Shown here one piece after another: positions 7,632-18,261 of a stretch of DNA of 64,000 nucleotides. The stretch's first letter is position 1. Each line of letters begins with the position of its first letter. Source of the DNA: an uncultured Erysipelotrichaceae bacterium. GTDB lineage: Bacteria > Bacillota_I > Bacilli_A > Erysipelotrichales > Erysipelotrichaceae. Location: positions 1-64,000 of the forward strand of contig CALVFL010000028.1 of the NCBI GenBank assembly GCA_944326825.1, read 5' to 3'. Below the pieces are notes generated by a model. That model was given only the letters and a program-made list of their open reading frames with translations, was not told where the DNA came from and made no database searches. The translations under genes and the position numbers were made by a program.

Positions 7632-10181
7632 TCACAGTCTTTTATTTACCATTATCTGATAATCATTATCCTTGAAATCGATGAGGATCTCTTTGGCATC
7701 AGGATTGGCGATGATGGTCTTGGCCAGTTTGGATTCAATGGCTCTTTGGATATGTCTTTTCATCGGTCTTGCACCAAATTCCAGATCATAACCGGCCACA
7801 GCGATATTGTTTAAAGCTTCATCGCTGATCTTTAATTCAATATCATTTTCCGCCATTCGCTTTTTAAGTTCAGCGATAAATTTAAGAGCGATATCCTTGA
7901 TGACGTTTTGATCAAGCGGATTAAAGATGATGATCTCATCGATACGGTTGATGAATTCCGGTTTAAAGTAGTTTTTGATAAGCGTATCATACTCTTTTTC
8001 TTTTTTAGTCTTATCGCTTTCAAAAGCATACTCGCTGCCTAAATTGGAAGTCATGATGATGATCGTATTCTTGAAATCGACAGTAACACCTTTGGAATCA
8101 GTGATCCTGCCGTCATCAAGGATCTGCAAGAGGATATTGAAGACATCCGGATGGGCTTTTTCGATTTCATCTAACAAGACGATCGAATACGGCTGACGGC
8201 GGACAGCTTCAGTCAATTGACCGCCCTCTTCATAGCCGACATAACCTGGCGGAGCACCGATCAGACGGGATACGCTGAATTTTTCCATATACTCAGACAT
8301 ATCGATCCTGACGATCTTGTTTTCATCATCAAAAAGCTGTTCGGCCAAGGCTTTGGCTACTTCTGTCTTGCCTACGCCTGTTGGTCCTAAAAACATGAAA
8401 GAGCCGATCGGACGGTTTATATCCTGGATATGGGCTTTAGAGCGAAGGATGGCATCACTGACCAGTTCCAATGCTTCATCCTGACCCATGACCCGTTTCT
8501 TTAAGACATCTTTAAGATGCAGCAGTTTTTCTCTTTCGGAAGACATCAGTTTAGTAACTTCGATATGTGTCCATTTAGCGACTACTTCGGCAATAGAATC
8601 TTCATCGACCACTTCCTTGATCATCTTGTCTTTAGTTTCGCTTTCTAACATTGCTAAACGTTTATTCAGATTAGGGATCGTATCATACTGCAGTTTGGCA
8701 GCCCTTTCGTATTCGGCATTGTTTTGGGCAGCAGTAAAGTCTAACTTGGCCTTTTCCAGCTCTTCTTTGACTTTCTTGCTTTCTTCCAGCTTATTCTTTT
8801 CAAAAGACCACTTGGAATATAATTCATCTTTATGTTTCTTAAGCTCGTCGAGTTCTTTTTTAAGTTCACTCATCCTCTTTAATGACTTTTCGTCATTATC
8901 CTTTTTAAGCGAGATCTCTTCGATCTCTAACTGACGGATCTTACGGATAAGTTCATCCAGTTCTTGAGGCATTGAATCCATTTCTACTCTGATGGAAGCA
9001 CACGCCTCATCGATGAGGTCGATGGCTTTATCAGGCAGGAAACGATCAGTGATATAGCGATTTGACAAAGTGGCAGCGGCAATGATCGCTTCATCTTTGA
9101 TCTTGACGCCATGATGTGTTTCAAAACGGTCTTTCAGACCTCTTAAGATCGAGATCGTTTCTTCGACTGTCGGTTCAGCGACGATGATCTTTTGGAAACG
9201 TCTTTCTAAAGCCTTATCTTTTTCGATGTATTCCCGATACTCATTGAAGGTAGTAGAACCGATACATCTAAGCTCGCCTCTGGCTAACATCGGCTTTAAA
9301 AGATTGGCCGCATCCATGGCTCCCTCGCTTTTGCCGGCTCCGACGAGATTATGGATCTCATCAATAAATAAGATGACGCCGCCGTTTTTATCTTTGACTT
9401 CTTTCAAAACAGCTTTCAAACGTTCCTCGAATTCACCCCGGTATTTAGCACCGGCGATCAAAGCTCCCATGTCAAGCTCGATCAATTCTTTATCTTTTAA
9501 AGTGAGCGGCACATCACCGTTCATGATCCGCCAGGCTAGACCTTCAACGATGGCCGTTTTACCAACGCCCGGCTCACCAATCAGGACCGGATTGTTTTTG
9601 GTCTTGCGGGAAAGGATCTGTGTGACCCTTCTGATCTCTTCATCTCGGCCGATGACCGGATCGATCTTGCCGGCCTTGACATCATCGACCAGGTTTCTGC
9701 CATATTTCTTTAAAGCGTTTAAATTGTTTTCTGCTGATCTGTCATTCATCTGTTTTTCACCCCGATTCTTCTTTTCTTTACTTATTAGAGCATCTTTATC
9801 GATCTTTAGATATTTATTCAACTCACTGGCGATCAGTGAACCGTTATCTAAAAGAGCGATCAGAAAAAGGAAAGCGGAAAGATATTCGTCACCCTTTTCC
9901 TTTTGATATTTCAAAGCCTTGTTGTAGGCATCATTTACATAGTGATTCAAAACGATATTGTCATTTGAGGTCTTGGGAAGCCTAGACAAGTGATCATCGA
10001 TCAATTTGTTAAGAGTCTGCAGATCCTTTTCGCATTCCAAAAAGGCAACGATATCTTCATCATCTAAAAAAGCTTTGAAGAGATGTTCGCTGCAAAGCTC
10101 CGGATTATTGGCTTCCTTAGCCATCCCTATCGCTTTGATAAATATTTCTTCCAGTTTATTTGTCATCGTTTCTAAATTCAT
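7632..10181 (-). CDS. clpB: ATP-dependent disaggregase ClpB
   Basis: Hexameric AAA+ chaperone that reactivates aggregated proteins together with DnaK. Domain order: Clp-N repeats (about 1-135), NBD1 with GEPGVGKT near residue 203 and the FIDEIHNLVGAG Walker B, a full coiled-coil middle domain (about 400-520) that marks ClpB rather than ClpC or ClpE, NBD2 with GPTGVGKT and LLDEIEKAH, and the D2-small domain. Two ATGs are adjacent; the second (10181) has better spacing from AAGGAGGT. The ribosome site directly abuts a CIRCE element, placing the gene under HrcA. It is the last gene of the hrcA operon. Confidence 0.97.
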   Translation of the reverse strand: MNLETMTNKLEEIFIKAIGMAKEANNPELCSEHLFKAFLDDEDIVAFLECEKDLQTLNKLIDDHLSRLPKTSNDNIVLNHYVNDAYNKALKYQKEKGDEYLSAFLFLIALLDNGSLIASELNKYLKIDKDALISKEKKNRGEKQMNDRSAENNLNALKKYGRNLVDDVKAGKIDPVIGRDEEIRRVTQILSRKTKNNPVLIGEPGVGKTAIVEGLAWRIMNGDVPLTLKDKELIELDMGALIAGAKYRGEFEERLKAVLKEVKDKNGGVILFIDEIHNLVGAGKSEGAMDAANLLKPMLARGELRCIGSTTFNEYREYIEKDKALERRFQKIIVAEPTVEETISILRGLKDRFETHHGVKIKDEAIIAAATLSNRYITDRFLPDKAIDLIDEACASIRVEMDSMPQELDELIRKIRQLEIEEISLKKDNDEKSLKRMSELKKELDELKKHKDELYSKWSFEKNKLEESKKVKEELEKAKLDFTAAQNNAEYERAAKLQYDTIPNLNKRLAMLESETKDKMIKEVVDEDSIAEVVAKWTHIEVTKLMSSEREKLLHLKDVLKKRVMGQDEALELVSDAILRSKAHIQDINRPIGSFMFLGPTGVGKTEVAKALAEQLFDDENKIVRIDMSEYMEKFSVSRLIGAPPGYVGYEEGGQLTEAVRRQPYSIVLLDEIEKAHPDVFNILLQILDDGRITDSKGVTVDFKNTIIIMTSNLGSEYAFESDKTKKEKEYDTLIKNYFKPEFINRIDEIIIFNPLDQNVIKDIALKFIAELKKRMAENDIELKISDEALNNIAVAGYDLEFGARPMKRHIQRAIESKLAKTIIANPDAKEILIDFKDNDYQIMVNKRL

Positions 10182-10191
10182 CATGACCTCC

Positions 10192-10218
10192 TTGGCACTC
10201 TTAGTCCTAAAGTGCTAA
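10192..10218. promoter_or_regulatory. CIRCE element in front of clpB
   Basis: TTGGCACTC-N9-AAGTGCTAA at 10192-10218, two mismatches from the consensus TTAGCACTC-N9-GAGTGCTAA. On the minus strand its last arm runs straight into the clpB ribosome site (GAGTGCCAAGGAGG). This suggests HrcA control of clpB separate from the distal hrcA promoter; in many Bacillota clpB and clpC are instead under CtsR. Confidence 0.88.
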
Positions 10219-10229
10219 TGAACAGGCTT

Positions 10230-10259
10230 TTTTAAGTAAGGGTGACCCCTTACTTAAAA
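10230..10259 (-). other. Intercistronic hairpin dnaJ-clpB, contains the dnaJ stop codon
   Basis: TTTTAAGTAAGGG (10230-10242) and CCCTTACTTAAAA (10247-10259) form a perfect 13-bp stem with a 4-nt loop. On the mRNA the dnaJ stop UAA lies inside the first arm. No U-tract follows in the operon direction, so it does not look like a simple terminator. Confidence 0.7.
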
Positions 10260-11395
10260 TTGCGCTTAAATTTTTCAAATACCGATTCTTTCTTCTCAGT
10301 ACGGTTAGCTAACTGATTATAAAGATCTCTTTCTTCTTTAGAGAGCTTTTTAGGTATTGTAACTTCGATCTCGACAAACTGATCGCCGACCCGGCTGCTT
10401 CTTAGATCCTTGCAGCCGTAACCCTTTAAGCGGAACTGCTGATTCGGCTGGGTACCGGCTGGGATATTCAGTTCAACATCGCCATAAACAGTCGGAACAT
10501 CAACTTTACAGCCTAAAGTCGCATCAAGTGAAGAGATCGGAACTTTGATATAGATGTTATTGCCATCACGAGTAAAGTATTTATGCGGCATGACATTGAT
10601 CTCGATATATAAATCACCGTTAGGTCCGCCGTTATAGCCTCTTTCGCCATAACCGGCTACTCTGACCTGCTGTCCGCTTTGAATTCCCGATGGGATCTTG
10701 ATCTCCACTTCTTCCCTTTTGTGAACATACCCTTCACCATTGCAATCCGGACATTTCTTATCGATGATCTTGCCCGTGCCATGACAATCCGGACATTCAA
10801 CGACCTGCTGCATCATGCCAAAGGCCGTTCTGGCACTTCTTGTCACTCTGCCTGAGCCATGACATGTCGGACAAGTCCTGACATCGCTGTCACTGTATGC
10901 TCCAGTGCCATGACATCTTTCACAACGCTTATCCACATCGACGTTTATAACTCTTTCCACGCCATGGATCGCATCCAAGAAATCGATATTTAAAGACATA
11001 TAACGATTTTCACCCTTGACGGATTGATTGCGGCTGCTTGTACGGCTTGATCCAAAACCGCCAAAACCGCCAAAGCCGCCGCCCATAAAGCTTGAGAAGA
11101 TGTCGTTGAGATCATCCATGCCGCCAAAGCCGCCAAAACCGCTGAAACCTCCGGCATTAAAGCCGCTGTTAGGATCAGTGCCGGCAAAGCCATATCGGTC
11201 ATAAGCCGCTTTCTTTTGAGCATCTGATAAAACTTCGTAAGCTTCGTTTATTTCCTTGAACTTTTCTTCGGCGCCAGGTTCTTTATTGACATCAGGATGA
11301 TATTTCTTGGCTAACTTGCGGTAAGCCTTCTTGATCTCATCCTCGCTGGCACCCTTGGAAAGCCCCAGAACTTCATAATAATCTCTTTTTGCCAT
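10250..11395 (-). CDS. dnaJ: Chaperone DnaJ (Hsp40)
   Basis: Type I J-protein, 381 residues. J domain with HPD ([12 protein letters not shown], residues 30-41), a Gly/Phe-rich linker (about 75-125), and four CxxCxGxG zinc modules in the middle ([32 protein letters not shown]), then the two substrate-binding barrels. It delivers clients to DnaK and stimulates its ATPase. Ribosome site GAGGATAACTAGAT-ATG. It lies downstream of dnaK behind an 11-bp hairpin, and its own stop codon is inside a second hairpin. Confidence 0.97.
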   Translation of the reverse strand: MAKRDYYEVLGLSKGASEDEIKKAYRKLAKKYHPDVNKEPGAEEKFKEINEAYEVLSDAQKKAAYDRYGFAGTDPNSGFNAGGFSGFGGFGGMDDLNDIFSSFMGGGFGGFGGFGSSRTSSRNQSVKGENRYMSLNIDFLDAIHGVERVINVDVDKRCERCHGTGAYSDSDVRTCPTCHGSGRVTRSARTAFGMMQQVVECPDCHGTGKIIDKKCPDCNGEGYVHKREEVEIKIPSGIQSGQQVRVAGYGERGYNGGPNGDLYIEINVMPHKYFTRDGNNIYIKVPISSLDATLGCKVDVPTVYGDVELNIPAGTQPNQQFRLKGYGCKDLRSSRVGDQFVEIEVTIPKKLSKEERDLYNQLANRTEKKESVFEKFKRNFK

Positions 11396-11417
11396 ATCTA
11401 GTTATCCTCGTTTAATT

Positions 11418-11445
11418 TCATAAACCCCATAGCAGGGGTTTATGA
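11418..11445 (-). other. Intercistronic hairpin dnaK-dnaJ
   Basis: TCATAAACCCC (11418-11428) and GGGGTTTATGA (11435-11445) give a perfect 11-bp stem with a 6-nt loop, directly next to the dnaK stop codon. On the mRNA it is followed by AAUUAAACG, not a U-tract, so read-through into dnaJ is expected. A role in 3'-end stabilisation or processing of the dnaK message is possible. Confidence 0.7.
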
Positions 11446-13792
<2,347 letters not shown>

Positions 13793-13803
13793 TTTCTCAC
13801 CCT

Positions 13804-14820
13804 CTATTTATATATCTTGGCGATCTCTTCGCTGATAAAATCTAACAAGCTTAGTACCCTGTCATATTGCATCCGGTTAGGACCGACGACCATCAGTTTG
13901 GCACTTTCATTCTCGCTGACTTTAATATCTGAAGAAACCACCGCAATATCATCCAACCAGACTAATTCCGAACCGGACTTGGTCTTAAGTGCCAGTTTGT
14001 TGCCGTCATCGCTTTGGGGATCGATCAGCTGGCGGAACAGTTTGGAATTATCAATAACTTTCATAAACTCCTTTAACTTTTCCACATCGGAGAATTCCGG
14101 TTGATACATAATATTGGATTTGCCACGGAAGTAAATGGTTTCCGTCGCAAATTTAACGAATGCTCCATAAAAGGCGTTAAAGAGCATTTCATGTCTTTTG
14201 ACCGTCTTGTTTAGGATCGGTTTGATCGCTTCTAACTTATCCTTTAAACCGCTGACCTTCGTGCCTTTCAGACGATCGTTTAAAATATCGGTACAGTTCT
14301 GGATATCTTCCAAAGATACGTCTTCTTTAAAATTAAAGACTTTGTTTTCTGTATGACCGATATTGGTGATAAAGACTCCGACAGCCGTTTTATGATCGAT
14401 CGGAAACAATTTGATGTGTTCAAGCCTTTGTTCGGAAGCATCCGGTCCTAAAACTGCCGCTGTCAGATTAGTCATATCCGAAATAATGTTGCAGCTTTCT
14501 TTGATCGCATCTTCAATGTTCATCGACTCTTTGGCGAAGATATTGGAAAGAGCATACTTGATCTCTTCGTCTTCTTCTTTATCGACAAGATATTCGCAAT
14601 AAAACTGATAACCTTTATTGGAAGGCACCCTGCCGGCGGAAGTATGCGGTTTTTCCAGATAGCCAAGCGATTCCAGAGTAGCCATATCATTTCTGATCGT
14701 CGCACTGGAATACGGCAAGTCATACTTGTCAACCAAAGTCTTTGAACCAACTGGCTCAGCCGTATCGATGAACTCTTCAACGATCGCTTTTAAGATCTCG
14801 ATATTGCGAGATGTCAACAT
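13804..14820 (-). CDS. hrcA: Heat-inducible transcription repressor HrcA
   Basis: Repressor that binds CIRCE and depends on GroEL for folding. The 338-residue protein begins with a winged helix (TSRNIEILKAIVEEFIDTAEPVGSKTLVDKYDL, then SSATIRNDMATLESLGYLEKPHTSAGRVPS), followed by the GAF-like dimerisation core. AAAGGAGGTGAG precedes the start. First gene of its operon, preceded by two CIRCE elements, so it is autoregulated. No groESL occurs in the window. Confidence 0.97.
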   Translation of the reverse strand: MLTSRNIEILKAIVEEFIDTAEPVGSKTLVDKYDLPYSSATIRNDMATLESLGYLEKPHTSAGRVPSNKGYQFYCEYLVDKEEDEEIKYALSNIFAKESMNIEDAIKESCNIISDMTNLTAAVLGPDASEQRLEHIKLFPIDHKTAVGVFITNIGHTENKVFNFKEDVSLEDIQNCTDILNDRLKGTKVSGLKDKLEAIKPILNKTVKRHEMLFNAFYGAFVKFATETIYFRGKSNIMYQPEFSDVEKLKEFMKVIDNSKLFRQLIDPQSDDGNKLALKTKSGSELVWLDDIAVVSSDIKVSENESAKLMVVGPNRMQYDRVLSLLDFISEEIAKIYK

Positions 14821-14835
14821 TCTGACTCACCTCCT

Positions 14836-14862
14836 TTAGCACTCCTTATTTATCACTGCTAA
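14836..14862. promoter_or_regulatory. CIRCE element 1 of the hrcA operon
   Basis: TTAGCACTC-N9-CACTGCTAA, with a perfect left arm and two changes in the right arm. It lies in the 5' untranslated region just before the hrcA ribosome site. Confidence 0.88.
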
Positions 14863-14865
14863 TAT

Positions 14866-14894
14866 AATATACTATAATCATCTGGCACTGTCAA
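14866..14894 (-). promoter_or_regulatory. Sigma-A promoter of hrcA-grpE-dnaK-dnaJ-clpB
   Basis: On the minus strand: TTGACA (14894-14889), 17-bp spacer, TATATT (14871-14866). A perfect -35 lies within CIRCE 2, and CIRCE 1 begins 4 bp past the -10, so HrcA can block both ends of the promoter. Confidence 0.85.
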
Positions 14895-14908
14895 GCCTTG
14901 AGTGCTAA
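14882..14908. promoter_or_regulatory. CIRCE element 2 of the hrcA operon
   Basis: CTGGCACTG-N9-GAGTGCTAA with a perfect right arm. It overlaps the -35 TTGACA of the hrcA promoter. Its right arm is also one copy of the 10-bp repeat found again at 15969-15978. Confidence 0.8.
14899..14908. repeat. Left copy of 10-bp direct repeat TGAGTGCTAA flanking the toxin-antitoxin island
   Basis: TGAGTGCTAA here is the right arm of CIRCE 2 plus one base and recurs at 15969-15978 in the same orientation. Between the copies lie only an integrase remnant and the toxin-antitoxin genes. Confidence 0.6.
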
Positions 14909-14946
14909 TTTTTAACTTTTTGGCGGAAGTTTGCTGCCGTACTATC

Positions 14947-15039
14947 TTAGTTTGCTATCTCGTTTTCTACCCTCGTTATATCGCTCAAATGGTTATACAC
15001 TTCCCTTATCACATCAAAATGATGTTGCCCAAAATATGT
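14947..15039 (-). pseudogene. Tyrosine recombinase (integrase) C-terminal remnant
   Basis: A 30-codon minus-strand fragment, bounded by stops, reads TYFGQHHFDVIREVYNHLSD followed by ITRVENEIAN. This resembles the end of phage/ICE integrases: a GH-box (normally LGHSS or GHxxxxTxxxY) followed by the Tyr-containing VYNH motif with the nucleophile tyrosine. The residues before it are out of frame, so this is a decayed tail, not a gene. The rest of 14909-15137 shows no open frame with recognisable content. Confidence 0.45.
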
Positions 15040-15137
15040 TTATAGCGAGGCAGTCAAATAGATACAGATGATTGATTTTATCCGTATTTCAGCAAAAACA
15101 TTACTCAATCACTCGCTCGGATCTGAAATTATAGTAT

Positions 15138-15177
15138 AGAAAAAACGGCCGATCTTTAAAGGAGTGGCTGTTTTTTT
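15138..15177. terminator. Terminator downstream of the toxin gene
   Basis: AAAAAACGGCC (15140-15150) and GGCTGTTTTTTT pair with one G-U around a long loop, with A6 and T7 flanks, so it can act in both directions. It lies 20 nt past the toxin stop codon. Confidence 0.65.
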
Positions 15178-15197
15178 ATGAAATATGAAATTATCTA

Positions 15198-15524
15198 TTA
15201 TTTTGTATGGACATTCAGCTCTTTTTCAATGTTGCGCCCGCTGTACATGACACGTAGAACTGTTACCACCTTTTCTTCTATGTCTGGAATGTAAAACACG
15301 ATATACTTATCTACTGCAACAAAACGCAATCCACGGCTATGCCATGGCTCTTTTCCATATCTTTGAAAGCGTTTTGGCATTTCGTTTAAACTCAGTATCT
15401 GTCTTTCCAGACGTTCCAGCTGCTTTTTTGCATTTTCCGGCGACAAAAGCTCAAAAGCGATATACTCAAATATCCCCCTTAGATCTTTTTCAGCCTGTAA
15501 TGATGTGACTACAGTAAAAATCAT
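15198..15524 (-). CDS. ParE/RelE-family toxin of a type II toxin-antitoxin system
   Basis: A 108-residue protein with the ParE/RelE fold pattern: N-terminal ADLxxIxxYI-like helix (TSLQAEKDLRGIFEYIAFELLSPENA...), middle LNEMPKRFQRYG, then RGLRFVAVDKYIVFYIPD, and the end VLRVMYSGRNIEKEL typical of ParE. It probably targets gyrase, or translation if RelE-like; the sequence alone does not decide. It overlaps the antitoxin by 4 nt (ATGA). It sits in the island with the integrase remnant, and its base composition looks different from the neighbouring core genes. Confidence 0.88.
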   Translation of the reverse strand: MIFTVVTSLQAEKDLRGIFEYIAFELLSPENAKKQLERLERQILSLNEMPKRFQRYGKEPWHSRGLRFVAVDKYIVFYIPDIEEKVVTVLRVMYSGRNIEKELNVHTK

Positions 15525-15826
15525 AAGCCATGATCTTTGCGAATATCTGCAAAAACAGTTTTTGCGTCTTTCGTGTGGCCCGCTTTCATATCCGCATATC
15601 CCTTTTCTAACTCTTTGTGCAATTCATCTGTTTTCAACATGCTTATGTCTATGGGCGTTGTGTCCGGGATCTTTACTTCAAAGGGAAGTCCTCGCTGTAA
15701 GATGATCTGTTTATAAAACATATTGATGGCGTTAGAAGCAGGAATACCAAGTGTAGAGAGGATTTTTTCGGCCTGCTCTTTGATTTCGGGTTCTATTCTC
15801 GCATATAAATTGGCTGACTTTGCCAT
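15521..15826 (-). CDS. RelB/DinJ-family antitoxin
   Basis: A 101-residue antitoxin. The N-terminus has the ribbon-helix-helix pattern (KSANLYARIEPEIKEQAEKILSTLGI, then PASNAINMFYKQII) of RelB/DinJ; the C-terminal part (EKGYADMKAGHTKDAKTVFADIRKDHGL) should wrap the toxin. GAAGGAGTTTTAGT-ATG start. The dimer normally represses its own promoter; a TATAAT lies about 40 nt upstream on the minus strand (near 15861-15866). Upstream 15827-15968 holds only this promoter region. Confidence 0.9.
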   Translation of the reverse strand: MAKSANLYARIEPEIKEQAEKILSTLGIPASNAINMFYKQIILQRGLPFEVKIPDTTPIDISMLKTDELHKELEKGYADMKAGHTKDAKTVFADIRKDHGL

Positions 15827-15968
15827 AATACTAAAACTCCTTCCTCATATATCTTCTTCTTTATTATACACGAATGTCCGTACAATAGAAATACATTATT
15901 TCGCACACTCCAGATACGCTTGAACAGTTCTAACGACACTCTATGAAGTTAGGCAGAAGACATGCTCG

Positions 15969-15978
15969 TGAGTGCTAA
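15969..15978. repeat. Right copy of 10-bp direct repeat TGAGTGCTAA
   Basis: A second copy of the CIRCE right-arm sequence, here without a matching left arm. It marks the other edge of the island, just before the weak terminator of coaD (TGCT/AGCA stem, 15990-16001, with TTTTATTTTT on the minus strand). Confidence 0.6.
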
Positions 15979-16013
15979 AAATAAAAGAATGCTTAAAAGC
16001 ACCCTTTCTAAAA

Positions 16014-16493
16014 CTATTTATAAAGCTTCTTTGTTACTTCTTCAACGATCTCTTCAGGAATAAAATTAGAGATGTCGCCATCAAAGACAGCGATCTCTTT
16101 AGCGATCGACGAAGATAAGAAAGAATATTCCGGACGGGCTACTAAGAAAACCGTTTCGATCTTGTCATCCAGGATCATATTGGAAGTGGCTTGTGAGAGT
16201 TCATATTCATAATCGGCAATCGCTCTGATCCCTCTGATCAAAACCTTACAGCCAAGTTTTTTGGCCAGTCTGACCGTTAGATTGGAATCAGAAACGACAT
16301 GGACGTTAGAAAGATCGCAAACACATTTTTTGATCAGTTCTTCTCTTTCCTCAACACTGAAAGTACATTTTTTGCGGGGATTGATCATAATGGCGATATA
16401 AAGTTCATCAAATAAAGACGAAGCTCTTTTAATAATATCGATATGACCTTTGGTAATGGGATCAAATGTTCCCGGATATAACGCTTTAGTCAT
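16014..16493 (-). CDS. coaD: Phosphopantetheine adenylyltransferase
   Basis: Penultimate step of CoA synthesis: 4'-phosphopantetheine + ATP to dephospho-CoA. The 159-residue nucleotidyltransferase has YPGTFDPITKGHIDII (T/HxGH nucleotide site), IRGIRAIADYEYE, and the EYSFLSSSIAKEIAVFDGDISNFIP motif of the ISSS type. It starts inside the end of rsmD (8-nt overlap) with GGAGC before it; rsmD-coaD pairing is common in Bacillota. The next CoA enzyme, coaE, is at 28051-28629. Confidence 0.97.
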   Translation of the reverse strand: MTKALYPGTFDPITKGHIDIIKRASSLFDELYIAIMINPRKKCTFSVEEREELIKKCVCDLSNVHVVSDSNLTVRLAKKLGCKVLIRGIRAIADYEYELSQATSNMILDDKIETVFLVARPEYSFLSSSIAKEIAVFDGDISNFIPEEIVEEVTKKLYK

Positions 16494-17037
16494 AATTTGC
16501 TCCTTTTTTATAATAACTCAGTTTAGAAATACCGTATCTTTTCATCTTATATAATCGATAGATGGCATATTCTTCTTTTAAAACCAGTTCTTTTTTACTC
16601 TCAATAATGATGATGCCCTCATCCTTTAAAAGATCATTTTGATAAAGCTTATCAAAAAGCACATCGTAATCGTTGAAACTGTAAGGCGGGTCTAGAAAGA
16701 TATGGTCAAAGTGATAGCCTTTCAAAGCCTTTAAACAGTGTACATAATCAAGATTCATAATGGTGGCTTCTTCAGCAAGTTTAGAAGCATTATCTTTGAT
16801 GATCTTAAATGCGGCTGCATTTTGATCGTTGATAACGACTTCTTTAGCCCCTCTTGATAAAGCTTCAAGTCCGACAGCTCCCGAACCGCCGAAAAGATCT
16901 AGAAACGAGCCGTCAAGATAGTTGCCTAAACTTGAAAACAGGGCTTCCTTAAGATTGTCTTTAGAGGGTCTTGTAATATCGCTGCCTTCTAAAGAACGCA
17001 ATTTCAAGCCTTTGTATTTGCCAGCGATGATCCGCAT
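16486..17037 (-). CDS. rsmD: 16S rRNA (guanine966-N2)-methyltransferase RsmD
   Basis: A 183-residue SAM-dependent methyltransferase. MRIIAGKYKGLKLRSLEG and TRPSKDNLKEALFSSLG are the RsmD N-terminal signatures; LDLFGGSGAVGLEALSRGA is the SAM-binding motif I, and DPPYSF is the catalytic N-methylase motif. It modifies 16S rRNA during 30S assembly. The start overlaps the rodA stop (TGATG), with GGAG 11 nt upstream. Confidence 0.95.
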   Translation of the reverse strand: MRIIAGKYKGLKLRSLEGSDITRPSKDNLKEALFSSLGNYLDGSFLDLFGGSGAVGLEALSRGAKEVVINDQNAAAFKIIKDNASKLAEEATIMNLDYVHCLKALKGYHFDHIFLDPPYSFNDYDVLFDKLYQNDLLKDEGIIIIESKKELVLKEEYAIYRLYKMKRYGISKLSYYKKGANYD

Positions 17038-18203
17038 CAGTTTTGGGACTCCTTATATTTGATCAGCTTGATCTCTTTTTGAGCGATGCCGATAGCACAC
17101 AAGAAAGCGACGGTACTGGAACCTCCTGAACTTATCAAAAGTAGTGGCACGCCTGTTAAAGGAATGATTCCCGATACCCCGCCGACATTAAAGATAAAGT
17201 GCAGCAAAAGATATAAGATCACGCCGCTCAAGACCATTTTGGAGCGTAATGCAGCTTTTTTATTGAAGGCATACTTTAATAAGCGGTAAGCGATGATGCC
17301 ATAACAGGCCACGATAAACAAAAAGCCAAAGATACCTAGCTCTTCAATGATGATCGGCAGAATAAAGTCATTATCGGTATTGGGGAAATTCATATACTTA
17401 TAGATTGAAGAGGCATAACCGCTGCCAAAAAGTCCGCCGGTCGCACTTGCCACTAATGATAAGATCAGATGATAGCCGATGCCGTATTGATATTTGAACG
17501 GATCGGCACTTGATAAGAAACGGGAAATGATATAGTTGTCACTGTTTAAACTTTCTAAAAAAGAAGTGGTCTGCGGCAGCATGACGACTATGGCAGCCAC
17601 GATGATCAAAAAAAGAACGATCTTTAAATAATGCTGGTACTTGCGGTAAGCCTTGTTGTAAGGGATCATCAAAAGAAAAAAGGATATGCCGCTGAAGATA
17701 AGACCGGAACCGGTATCCTTTTGCCAGCCGACGATGATCAAGGCCATCAGCAAAAGTGTGCTCATCACAAACAAATAAGCACTTTTGGCTTCCTTTTCAT
17801 CACGATATTTGGTATCAGCCAAAAAATAAGTAGTATAGACGATCGCAAATACTTTAGCGAATTCAGAAGGCTGAATACTGATAAAACCCAGTCTGATCCA
17901 GCCATAGGCTCCATAACTGCCCATGCCTAAAAAACGGGGAATAATCAAAGCGATGATCAAAGCGACATAAATAAATAAATAAAACTGACGGCGATGACCG
18001 AAGACCTTTATCTTGCTGAAAAGATACAGACAGAAAAAACCGCCGCCAAGAAAGATGGCTTGTCTGGCCATCGTCTGCAAGATGACTCCTGTATCGCCAT
18101 CGCTTTGTCCCATGACGGCACTGGCGATCATCAGTGTGCCAAATGCCGAGAGGATCAATACCACTATATTTATCAAACGATCACTCGTTATTTTTTTTCT
18201 CAT
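17037..18203 (-). CDS. rodA: SEDS-family peptidoglycan glycosyltransferase (RodA/FtsW)
   Basis: A 388-residue membrane protein with about ten hydrophobic segments and SEDS hallmarks: YGAYGWIRLGFISIQPSEFAKV, GWQKDTGSG with the catalytic-loop aspartate, and FNVGGVSGIIPLTGVPLLLISSGGSS. It polymerises glycan strands with a class B PBP. Whether it is elongasome RodA or divisome FtsW cannot be decided without more family members. The start has no ribosome site; TGCTAAAAT lies exactly 6 nt before ATG, so the mRNA should be leaderless. The divergent neighbour is def. Confidence 0.88.
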   Translation of the reverse strand: MRKKITSDRLINIVVLILSAFGTLMIASAVMGQSDGDTGVILQTMARQAIFLGGGFFCLYLFSKIKVFGHRRQFYLFIYVALIIALIIPRFLGMGSYGAYGWIRLGFISIQPSEFAKVFAIVYTTYFLADTKYRDEKEAKSAYLFVMSTLLLMALIIVGWQKDTGSGLIFSGISFFLLMIPYNKAYRKYQHYLKIVLFLIIVAAIVVMLPQTTSFLESLNSDNYIISRFLSSADPFKYQYGIGYHLILSLVASATGGLFGSGYASSIYKYMNFPNTDNDFILPIIIEELGIFGFLFIVACYGIIAYRLLKYAFNKKAALRSKMVLSGVILYLLLHFIFNVGGVSGIIPLTGVPLLLISSGGSSTVAFLCAIGIAQKEIKLIKYKESQN

Positions 18204-18261
18204 GAAATCATTTTAGCATATTTATACACAAATAATTAAAAATAGTATATAATAATTCGGT
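18204..18261. promoter_or_regulatory. Divergent promoters rodA/def, both apparently leaderless
   Basis: Minus strand: extended -10 TGCTAAAAT at 18218-18210, then 6 nt to the rodA ATG. Plus strand: TACACA (18225-18230), 17-bp spacer, TATAAT (18248-18253), 8 nt to the def ATG. Neither start has a Shine-Dalgarno. The whole 58-bp gap is taken up by these two promoters. Confidence 0.7.

Noticed and set aside
9184-9906. 240-residue frame opposite clpB
   Set aside because: Shadow of a strongly conserved gene on the other strand; Ser-rich, no ribosome site, no family resemblance.
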